A stretch of 6,699 nt of DNA from Candidatus Dadabacteria bacterium (GTDB taxonomy: Bacteria > J088). Location of the stretch: NCBI GenBank assembly GCA_003695505.1, contig RFIY01000144.1, positions 1-6,699 of the forward strand, given 5' to 3'. Shown here piece by piece: positions 1-5,511 of this stretch. Positions within the stretch are counted from its first letter, which is position 1, and the number at the start of each line of letters is the position of its first letter. Under the pieces are notes generated by a model, which worked only from the letters and a program-made list of their open reading frames with translations, ran no database searches and was not told where the DNA came from. Both the position numbers and the translations under genes were made by a program.

Positions 1-870
1 CTCGTGTTGCGGATTCTCGATACGTCCCAGGTCATCCTTGACCTGGAACAGCTCGGCGTCGAAGCGGACACCATGGAGCGCTGGCGAACCCTGATTCGTC
101 GCCCGCACGGCATCATTCTCGTCACCGGGCCGACCGGGTCCGGGAAAACAACAACGCTGTATGCCAGTCTGTCCGAGATCAACAGTCCCGACAAGAACAT
201 CCTGACAATCGAAGACCCCGTCGAGTATCAGCTCCAGGGCATCGGTCAGATGAACGTCAACCCGAAGATTGATCTGACGTTTGCGTCGGGGCTGCGTACG
301 ATCTTGCGCCAGGATCCCGATGTCATTCTGGTTGGTGAGATTCGGGACCTCGAGACGGCCGAAATCGCCATCCAGGCCAGTCTGACGGGGCACCTGGTGT
401 TCAGCACGCTGCATACGAATGATGCGCCAGGAGCCGTGACGCGGCTTGTCGACATGGGCGTCGAACCGTTTTTGGTCGCCAGCTCGTTGATGGCTGTATC
501 GGGCCAGCGGCTGGTGCGCAAGATCTGTCCGGATTGTCGGACGCCGGTCGAAGTTCCCGCCGCAGCGTTGCGCGAAATCGGCCTGACGGTCGATGATCTG
601 CCCGAAGGTACCGTGTTTGAAGGGGCTGGCTGCGAACGATGTATGGGGACAGGTTACAAGGGGCGGATTGCGATCAACGAATTGATGCTGATCAGTGAGC
701 GCATCCGTTCGATGATTACGCAGAACAAGGACTCGGGCGCGATTCGCAAGGTTGCAGTCGGCGAAGGGATGCGTGGTCTGCGCGAGGATGGCGCCCGCAA
801 GGTGGCTCGTGGACTGACGACGATTTCGGAGGTTCTCCGGGTGACCCAGGAAGACCTGATGGATCAGTAG
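1..870 (+). CDS. gspE: Type II secretion ATPase GspE, 3' part (5' end outside window)
   Basis: This is the cytoplasmic hexameric ATPase that powers assembly of the T2SS pseudopilus. The reading frame is open from base 1, and the start lies upstream: the first residues (LVLRILDTS) match the interior of the family, just before the nucleotide-binding core. Counting from the Val codon at base 4, I see the Walker A motif GPTGSGKT (42-49), the Asp box TIEDPVEY (68-75), the Walker B region ending [10 protein letters not shown] (about 106-115), and the His box [14 protein letters not shown] (127-140). A four-cysteine zinc-binding module (C175, C178, C210, C213; spacing C-x2-C-x31-C-x2-C) is typical of GspE and PilB ATPases and is absent from retraction ATPases such as PilT. 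The N-terminal domains that would contact GspL are missing because of the window edge. The gene ends in TAG, whose G also begins the GTG start of gspF. PilB is the main alternative, but the gspF-K genes downstream decide for GspE. Confidence 0.96.
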   Translation, partial: LVLRILDTSQVILDLEQLGVEADTMERWRTLIRRPHGIILVTGPTGSGKTTTLYASLSEINSPDKNILTIEDPVEYQLQGIGQMNVNPKIDLTFASGLRTILRQDPDVILVGEIRDLETAEIAIQASLTGHLVFSTLHTNDAPGAVTRLVDMGVEPFLVASSLMAVSGQRLVRKICPDCRTPVEVPAAALREIGLTVDDLPEGTVFEGAGCERCMGTGYKGRIAINELMLISERIRSMITQNKDSGAIRKVAVGEGMRGLREDGARKVARGLTTISEVLRVTQEDLMDQ

Positions 871-2084
871 TGCCTGTCTTTCGTTACAAGGCTTATGACG
901 CCAGCGGGCGCATCCAGCGTGGCACGATCGACGAGGAAACACGCAAGGCTGCCGTTAACCGCCTCAAACAGCAGCGACTCGTGCCGGTCGATGTGGAGGC
1001 GGTGCATGATCAGGGACCGGGCGCCGGCGGACGATCGCGGCGCGCACGGACGCGTGTGTCACTCAAGGATGTGGCGATGTTTACGCGCCAGCTCGCAACC
1101 CTGGTCAACGCCGGCCTGCCACTTGTCGAAGCTCTGACAGCAGCGGTAGAGACGACGGATCCGGGGCCGATGCAGACCGTTGCGGCTCAGGTTCGCGACC
1201 ACGTCAATGAAGGCTCATCCCTGGCCGACGCGCTGCGCCGTTATCCGCGTGCGTTCAATGACCTGTATGTGAATATGGTTCGCGCGGGCGAGGAGTCGGG
1301 CACACTCGAAATCGTTCTGGAGCGGCTGGCGGATTTTTTGGACGGGCAGATCGAATTGCGGAACCAGATCACGGGAACCCTTGCGTACCCCGCGATCATG
1401 TTTCTGATGATGCTGGGTGTCCTGGGCGTACTGTTCGTATTCGTGATTCCCCAGATCGTTCAGGTGTTCGACCAGACCGGACAGGAATTGCCGTTGCCGA
1501 CGAAAGTCCTGATCGGCACGACAACGTTGGTCAGCGAATATGGTGGGCTGATTCTGGTGGCGCTGGCCGCCCTGGCGTATGGTGTGCATCGCTGGCTGCA
1601 GACGCCGGCCGGACGGGCACGCTGGGACCGGTTGCGTTTGCGTTTGCCTGTTCTGGGCATGTTGTTCGAGAATATCGCGCTCAGCCGTTTCGCACGCACA
1701 CTATCGACATTGCTTTCGTCGGGCGTTTCGTTGCCTGTCAGCCTGAAGATTGTTCGAGAAGTCGTTGGTAATACAGTGTATGCAGATGCGGTCGACCGCG
1801 TTTATGATGCCGTCGTCGAGGGCGGTGGACTCGCGAAGCCGCTCCGTAACGCCGGTGTCTTTCCTTCGACGATGGTTCGCATGGTCGCGGCGGGTGAGCA
1901 GAGTGGCGAGCTGGAGGACATGCTGGGACGGGTCGCACACGCGTATGATCGCGAGGTGGAGCTTCGGCTGTCGATCGTGACACGCCTGCTGGAGCCGATC
2001 ATGATCGTCGTCATGGGCGGAATGGTATTCTTTATCATGCTGAGCATTCTGATTCCGATGTTTCAGATCAATCAGTTCGTCTGA
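870..2084 (+). CDS. gspF: Type II secretion inner-membrane platform protein GspF
   Basis: This is the polytopic inner-membrane protein thought to pass conformational changes from GspE to the growing pseudopilus. At 404 residues it has the usual family length. It opens with the characteristic MPVFRYKAYDASGR. A Gly/Arg-rich linker (about 49-62) leads into two repeated T2SSF domains, roughly 71-195 and 273-395. Their matching signatures are FTRQLATLVNAGLPLVEAL (71-89) with VRAGEESGTLE (137-147) in the first, and FARTLSTLLSSGVSLPVSL (274-292) with VAAGEQSGELE (339-349) in the second. Hydrophobic membrane segments lie at about 172-195, 222-240 and 372-397. The GTG start overlaps the gspE stop by one base (TAGTG). 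An AGGAAG at 848-853 is too far upstream to be an ideal Shine-Dalgarno, so translation is probably coupled to gspE. PilC of type IV pili is the related alternative, but the neighbours favour GspF. Confidence 0.97.
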   Translation: MPVFRYKAYDASGRIQRGTIDEETRKAAVNRLKQQRLVPVDVEAVHDQGPGAGGRSRRARTRVSLKDVAMFTRQLATLVNAGLPLVEALTAAVETTDPGPMQTVAAQVRDHVNEGSSLADALRRYPRAFNDLYVNMVRAGEESGTLEIVLERLADFLDGQIELRNQITGTLAYPAIMFLMMLGVLGVLFVFVIPQIVQVFDQTGQELPLPTKVLIGTTTLVSEYGGLILVALAALAYGVHRWLQTPAGRARWDRLRLRLPVLGMLFENIALSRFARTLSTLLSSGVSLPVSLKIVREVVGNTVYADAVDRVYDAVVEGGGLAKPLRNAGVFPSTMVRMVAAGEQSGELEDMLGRVAHAYDREVELRLSIVTRLLEPIMIVVMGGMVFFIMLSILIPMFQINQFV

Positions 2085-2150
2085 CTGCGGGAACAAAAAG
2101 GCCCTCGACGGGTTCAAATTCTGAAAACGACAACGACAGGAACGTAAGAA
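2085..2150 (+). other. gspF-gspG intergenic leader
   Basis: This 66-base gap is the longest non-coding stretch in the window and the only real break inside the gsp cluster. Its second half (about 2113-2150) is A-rich and looks weakly structured, and it ends in a Shine-Dalgarno. A short CCC-TCGAC-GGG inverted repeat (2102-2112) has only a three-pair stem and no T-run, so it is not a terminator. I see no convincing -35/-10 pair. The leader probably lets the abundant major pseudopilin be translated independently of gspF; that role is inferred. Confidence 0.5.
2138..2142 (+). promoter_or_regulatory. Shine-Dalgarno of gspG
   Basis: AGGAA lies 8 bases before the GTG at 2151. It supports that GTG as the start over the internal ATG at 2187, which has no good ribosome binding site ahead of it. 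It is among the better-placed sites in the cluster, matching the high demand for the major pseudopilin. Confidence 0.6.
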
Positions 2151-2606
2151 GTGAGACGATATCCAGACAGTCTGGCGCGACGCGCAATGGAAGGGTCACG
2201 CGGATTCACGCTGATCGAGATCATGATTGTCGTCGTGATTATTGGTTTGCTCGCCGGTCTGGTGGCCGTGAATCTCCTGCCACAGGCCGAGAAGGCGAAA
2301 AAGACGGCGGCGAGATCCCAGATGAAGTCGATCGAGAACGCGCTCGAATTGTACAAGCTGGATACGGGCCGTTACCCAAGCACCGACCAGGGGCTCGAAG
2401 AGCTGGTTCACCCATCCAACAATCAGCCCCCGTACCTCAAGGGTGGCAAGCTGCCGAAGGATCCGTGGGGCAATCCCTTCTCGTATCTTGCACCGGGCGC
2501 GAATGGCCAGCCGTACGAGATTCTGAGCTACGGCGCCGACGGCCAGCCCGGCGGATCCGGCGAGGATGCCGATATCTCGAACTGGGGCAGTGACGAAGAC
2601 GAGTAA
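2151..2606 (+). CDS. gspG: Major pseudopilin GspG
   Basis: This is the major subunit of the periplasmic T2SS pseudopilus, cleaved and N-methylated by the prepilin peptidase (GspO/PilD) and then polymerised by GspE/F. From the GTG start it has 151 residues: a basic leader, the class III cleavage site SRG|FTLIE (G18|F19, with Glu23 at +5), a hydrophobic helix to about 43, then the helix KTAARSQMKSIENALELYKLD (51-71). Next come the family hallmarks RYPSTDQGLEEL (74-85) and LPKDPWGNPFSY (101-112). A C-terminal GADGQPGGSGEDADISNW segment (128-145) is the calcium-binding loop known to stabilise GspG. The protein ends in an acidic SDEDE. The 18-residue leader is long for GspG; an ATG at 2187 would give a 6-residue leader (MEGSRG), but the Shine-Dalgarno favours the GTG. 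The 3' end overlaps the start of the next gene in another frame. Confidence 0.97.
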   Translation: MRRYPDSLARRAMEGSRGFTLIEIMIVVVIIGLLAGLVAVNLLPQAEKAKKTAARSQMKSIENALELYKLDTGRYPSTDQGLEELVHPSNNQPPYLKGGKLPKDPWGNPFSYLAPGANGQPYEILSYGADGQPGGSGEDADISNWGSDEDE

Positions 2607-3174
2607 ACCTCGCGCCGGCGCGGGGTTTACGCTGATCGAGTTATCGTTTGTGATGTTGCTGATGGGGATTTTCATCCTCATCGCACTGCCGAACGTTGCC
2701 CGCGGTCTGCGACCTGAGCGTACACCATTCGAAGAGCTGTCGCTCTGGTTCGAGATCATCCACGAGCGCACCGTATTCCGCCGTGAGGTCATCCTTGTCG
2801 AAATTGATCCCGAAGAAGGTGTGCTGCGCGCGGTGTCGCCGGTCCCGGTCAATGAACAGACAGACGAATCGGGTGAAAAGACAGCCGTTGTCGACCTGCC
2901 CGAAATCGAAGATCCTTTTTTTCCGGCGAAGCTCGAATTGCCCGATGGCTACCGGTTTGAGGACGTCCAGTCCGGTGACGGCAAACGATTCGATCGGGAC
3001 AAATACTACCAGGTGTTTTACCCGTGGGGCTGGACAGACCCGCTGACGCTGCATCTGTACGACCCTGATCGCAAGATTTATACGGGGTTCGTCCGCAGTC
3101 CAACAGGCCATATCTCGTGGCAGGAGGGGTATCGGGAGCGATTCGTGGATCAGACGGACGAGGTGGGTGGCTGA
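2590..3174 (+). CDS. gspH: Minor pseudopilin, GspH position
   Basis: This is a prepilin-like protein, probably the minor pseudopilin that joins the I-J-K tip to the GspG filament. From the GTG at 2590 it has 194 residues: basic leader MTKTSKPRAGAG, cleavage site G|FTLIE (Glu at +5), and a hydrophobic helix to about residue 35. A globular domain follows, with an acidic stretch at 89-108 and a likely beta-rich C-terminus (YYQVFYPWGWTDPLTLHLYD, 139-158; IYTGFVRSPTGHISW, 163-177). The GTG gives a normal 12-residue leader and a 17-base overlap with gspG. An ATG at 2566 would give a 20-residue leader and a 41-base overlap, with GAGG placed too close to it to act as a Shine-Dalgarno. The stop overlaps the gspI start by one base (TGATG). 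Beyond the N-terminal motif the body is not strongly recognisable, so the name rests mainly on its place between gspG and gspI. Confidence 0.82.
   Translation: MTKTSKPRAGAGFTLIELSFVMLLMGIFILIALPNVARGLRPERTPFEELSLWFEIIHERTVFRREVILVEIDPEEGVLRAVSPVPVNEQTDESGEKTAVVDLPEIEDPFFPAKLELPDGYRFEDVQSGDGKRFDRDKYYQVFYPWGWTDPLTLHLYDPDRKIYTGFVRSPTGHISWQEGYRERFVDQTDEVGG
2621..2640 (+). repeat. 20-base direct repeat at the prepilin cleavage site, copy in gspH
   Basis: The sequence cggggtttacgctgatcgag encodes the cleavage motif G|FTLIE in gspH and recurs without mismatch at 3678-3697 in gspJ. Close variants occur in gspG (2201-2219) and gspI (3196-3215). Confidence 0.85.
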
Positions 3175-3653
3175 TGCGGGGTCGGCGCTCTCCGGCGGGG
3201 TTTACCCTGATTGAAGTGCTGATTGCGTTCGGTATCATCGCGACGGCACTGATTGCATTGATCGGGTTGCAGGTCGACAGCCTGCGTACGCTGGACCGCC
3301 TGACCGAGCGGCTCGAGGCATCACTGTTTGCAGACGACGCGATCGTGCGCTATCAGCTACAGCAGCAGGGTTACCAGGTCGAAAAGGTCCACCCGGTATA
3401 CACCGAGCACCACAGTGTATGGGAACCCGAGATCGAGACGGCGCCGCTCGAGTCAGACGATCTCCCGTTTTTGCCGGTTTATCCGGTGGGCTGGCAGGTC
3501 GAATGGTTGCAGGTCAGTGTTCGCGACGGCGACCGGGAACTGGCCCACCGACGGATGCTGTGGATCCACACAACCAATCCAGATGATTTCGGATCGTCGC
3601 ATGCCTCGTCTGCCGGTGCTGCGACCGCAGGAACCGTTGGAGCGGGTCCCTGA
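3174..3653 (+). CDS. gspI: Minor pseudopilin GspI
   Basis: This minor pseudopilin is thought to form the core of the GspI-J-K tip complex that starts pseudopilus assembly. From the ATG at 3174 it has 159 residues: leader MRGRRSPAG, cleavage site G|FTLIE, and a hydrophobic helix to about 34. The sequence FTLIEVLIAFGIIATALIAL is very typical of GspI, as is the following amphipathic helix (about 35-65). A conserved-type motif GWQVEWLQVSV (106-116) lies in the globular domain. The protein is longer than the roughly 125 residues of well-known GspI, with an extra central segment and an Ala/Gly/Ser tail (141-159). The start overlaps the gspH stop (TGATG), with GAGG at 3160-3163 ahead of it. The frame stays open further upstream to a GTG at 3117, but that would put extra residues before the leader and is unlikely. 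The stop overlaps the gspJ start by one base. Confidence 0.92.
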   Translation: MRGRRSPAGFTLIEVLIAFGIIATALIALIGLQVDSLRTLDRLTERLEASLFADDAIVRYQLQQQGYQVEKVHPVYTEHHSVWEPEIETAPLESDDLPFLPVYPVGWQVEWLQVSVRDGDRELAHRRMLWIHTTNPDDFGSSHASSAGAATAGTVGAGP

Positions 3654-4336
3654 TGCGACGGAGATCAAGGTCAGAGTCGGGGTTTACGCTGATCGAGCTG
3701 ATGCTTGCATTCGCACTGTTTTCGCTGATGCTCGTCGCGACATACCAGGTCATCAGCCACGCGACACGCTCTCGCGAGGTCGCGCAGCGGCGGGCGCGGT
3801 TGCTCGAAGCTGCAGCCGCGATGTTCGAACGCCTCGAACGCGAAATCCAGACAGCCTATGTCGCGACTCGCGAGGCAGATCAGCCGCGAACCGTTTTTGT
3901 CGGGCTGGATCGAAGCGATGATATTCCGCGGGATGGCCTGATTCTGACATGCCAGTGTGGCGAGATCTGGACACTGGGACTGGCCGACTCGAATCGGACG
4001 CCACATACCGAAGTCGCATACGAGTTCGCGTTTTCGGATGAGTATGACGCAACGGTCCTGTTTCGGCGAGAAGATCAGACCATGGATGCCGATCCCGAAG
4101 ATGGCGGGTTCATCGATCCGCTGTGGCCGGAAATCCGGGGGATGAACCTGCGTTTTCTTGATCCGGCATCGCGTGGCTGGAAGGACAGTTGGGACAGTGC
4201 CGCCAATGCAAATGTGCCGCTGCCGCAGGCGGTCGAAGTAACGCTCTACCTCGGTGATCCAGATGCGGAGGGCGCCGACCAGATGCTCGTCGTGGGCAAG
4301 ACGATCGTACTTCCCACGGTATTCCCGGCGTCGTGA
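3653..4336 (+). CDS. gspJ: Minor pseudopilin GspJ
   Basis: This minor pseudopilin sits in the T2SS tip complex with GspI and GspK. It has 227 residues: a very basic leader MRRRSRSESG, the cleavage site G|FTLIE (Glu at +5), and a hydrophobic helix (FTLIELMLAFALFSLMLVAT, 11-30). A charged helix follows (about 36-68, REVAQRRARLLEAAAAMFER), where GspJ proteins show an LxRLxRD-like pattern; here it reads FERLEREI. The C-terminal half has the family hallmarks: GMNLRFLD (163-170), GWKDSWDS (175-182) and LPQAVEVTLYL (190-200). Two near-adjacent cysteines, C100 and C102, are unusual and could form a bond or contact in the periplasm. The ATG overlaps the gspI stop (TGATG), with GGAG at 3639-3642 as a plausible ribosome binding site. 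The stop overlaps the gspK start in the same way. Confidence 0.94.
   Translation: MRRRSRSESGFTLIELMLAFALFSLMLVATYQVISHATRSREVAQRRARLLEAAAAMFERLEREIQTAYVATREADQPRTVFVGLDRSDDIPRDGLILTCQCGEIWTLGLADSNRTPHTEVAYEFAFSDEYDATVLFRREDQTMDADPEDGGFIDPLWPEIRGMNLRFLDPASRGWKDSWDSAANANVPLPQAVEVTLYLGDPDAEGADQMLVVGKTIVLPTVFPAS
3678..3697 (+). repeat. 20-base direct repeat at the prepilin cleavage site, copy in gspJ
   Basis: This is identical to 2621-2640 in gspH. Both encode the G|FTLIE prepilin peptidase site, with the same synonymous codons throughout. Confidence 0.85.
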
Positions 4337-5493
4337 TGCGATCCCTGCGGGCAACCGGCGCAGGTGAGCGTGGGGCGGCACTGGTGATGGTCGTCGGCTT
4401 GGTCGTGCTGATGACAGCACTTGTCGTTGGTGTGCAGTACGAAATCGGCCGTGGGATTGCCTGGGTACGGACGGTGCAGGACAATGGCGAGGCACGGCGA
4501 ATGGCCGAGGTTGGCCTGAACGCCGCCATGATGCTGCTCAAGTATGACTACGAGGAGGACACGCGCAACAACCGCAAGGTCGATTACTATTTTGCGGTGA
4601 ATGTGCCCGATGATCCGGTGGCTGCGATGGAAATGCTGGCGAACGCCAGCGAGTTCTGGAGCCTGTTCGTGCCGGGGCAGGGTGCATCGCAGATGCTGGC
4701 GTCACTTGGGATCGGCGGCAACCTGATCCCGATCGCGGACGTCGGCGCCTTCGAGATCAGCATCGAAGACGAATCCGCCAAGTACAACGTGCACCGCCTG
4801 TTCAAGCCCGCCGGGACAAAGATCGACGATGTCGAGGCAAGAGCAGCCATTGGCGGGATCTCATACCTGCTCGGAGACGATCATCTGGCGCGCCGGATCG
4901 TCGCGGCACTGATCGACTGGATGGACCGGGATGACCAGCTCGTCGATCCGACGGGTGCCGAGAGTTTTCAGTATCAGAGCCTGGATGCGCCATATATGAC
5001 GCGCAACGGTCCAATTCAGTCGATCGAGGAATTGCGCGCGATTGCCGGCGTTGACGAGGATGTCTACCAGTCCCTGGTTTCCGGGGTCACCGTCTGGCCC
5101 AATGATCTGCGGGTCTTTTCGCAGTACAAGATCAATGTCAACACGGCTTCCGAAGACGGCCTGGCTTTCCTGCATCGCGACATCGACACACCAACGATCG
5201 ACGCGATTCTGTCGGGTCGCGACCCGGATCCCTATGAACGTATGAGCGATTTCACCGAAATCCTCAAGCAGGAGGGCATGATCGAGCTGTACGATGACCG
5301 CGATCCGAAGACGAGTGAAGAGATCGCGGCCCGCCAGATCGTTGGTTTTCGGTCGCGGGCCTTCAAGATTCGTTCGACCGGATATACCGATGCCGGGCAG
5401 GCAACCCTTGAGGCGGTCGTCGACAGAAATCCCGATACCGGTAAAATGCGTGTACTGTACCGGCGCTGGCTGACGCTGGTCGAACCATCCTGA
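4336..5493 (+). CDS. gspK: Large minor pseudopilin GspK
   Basis: GspK caps the pseudopilus tip together with GspI and GspJ. From the ATG at 4336 it has 385 residues. The leader MRSLRATGAGERG is followed by the cleavage site G|AALVMVVGLVVLMTALVVGV. As expected for GspK, and unlike the other pseudopilins here, +5 is not Glu but Met. Family motifs appear in order: the helix EARRMAEVGLNAAM (52-65), EISIEDESAKYNVHRL (140-155, the usual DE-G-N-N region, with Ala for the common Gly), IVAALIDWMDRDD (188-200), APYMTRNGPIQSIEELRAIAGV (218-239) and KINVNTAS (265-272). The C-terminal part includes RSTGY (346-350), found near the end of GspK proteins. An adjacent in-frame GTG at 4333 could start one codon earlier. 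No clear Shine-Dalgarno precedes the gene, so translation is probably coupled to gspJ through the TGATG overlap. gspL and gspM, which usually come next, do not follow. Confidence 0.95.
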   Translation: MRSLRATGAGERGAALVMVVGLVVLMTALVVGVQYEIGRGIAWVRTVQDNGEARRMAEVGLNAAMMLLKYDYEEDTRNNRKVDYYFAVNVPDDPVAAMEMLANASEFWSLFVPGQGASQMLASLGIGGNLIPIADVGAFEISIEDESAKYNVHRLFKPAGTKIDDVEARAAIGGISYLLGDDHLARRIVAALIDWMDRDDQLVDPTGAESFQYQSLDAPYMTRNGPIQSIEELRAIAGVDEDVYQSLVSGVTVWPNDLRVFSQYKINVNTASEDGLAFLHRDIDTPTIDAILSGRDPDPYERMSDFTEILKQEGMIELYDDRDPKTSEEIAARQIVGFRSRAFKIRSTGYTDAGQATLEAVVDRNPDTGKMRVLYRRWLTLVEPS

Positions 5494-5501
5494 TTTGCTG
5501 T

Positions 5502-5505
5502 GGAG
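5502..5505 (+). promoter_or_regulatory. Shine-Dalgarno of the acyl-CoA dehydrogenase gene
   Basis: GGAG lies 6 bases before the ATG at 5512, inside the 18-base gap after gspK. The gap is too short for a terminator plus promoter, so the gene is probably co-transcribed with gspK or driven by a promoter inside gspK. Confidence 0.6.
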
Positions 5506-5511
5506 TAGCGC

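Noticed and set aside
4-6. GTG as the start of gspE
   Set aside because: The frame is open to base 1, and the residues there match the interior of GspE before the Walker A domain, so the true start is upstream of the window.
1-870. gspE/gspF as type IV pilus pilB/pilC
   Set aside because: The downstream gspG calcium-loop pseudopilin and the ordered gspH-I-J-K genes identify a type II secretion cluster.
2102-2112. Small inverted repeat after gspF as a terminator
   Set aside because: It has only a three-pair stem and no T-run, and it lies inside an otherwise continuous operon.
3117-3119. GTG upstream start for gspI
   Set aside because: It would add 19 residues before a normal prepilin leader and overlap gspH by 58 bases. 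The ATG at 3174 has a ribosome binding site and a standard leader.
3671-4495. 274-codon minus-strand open frame opposite gspJ and early gspK
   Set aside because: It is antisense to genes with clear family motifs, has no recognisable domain or ribosome binding site, and has a composition typical of a shadow frame.
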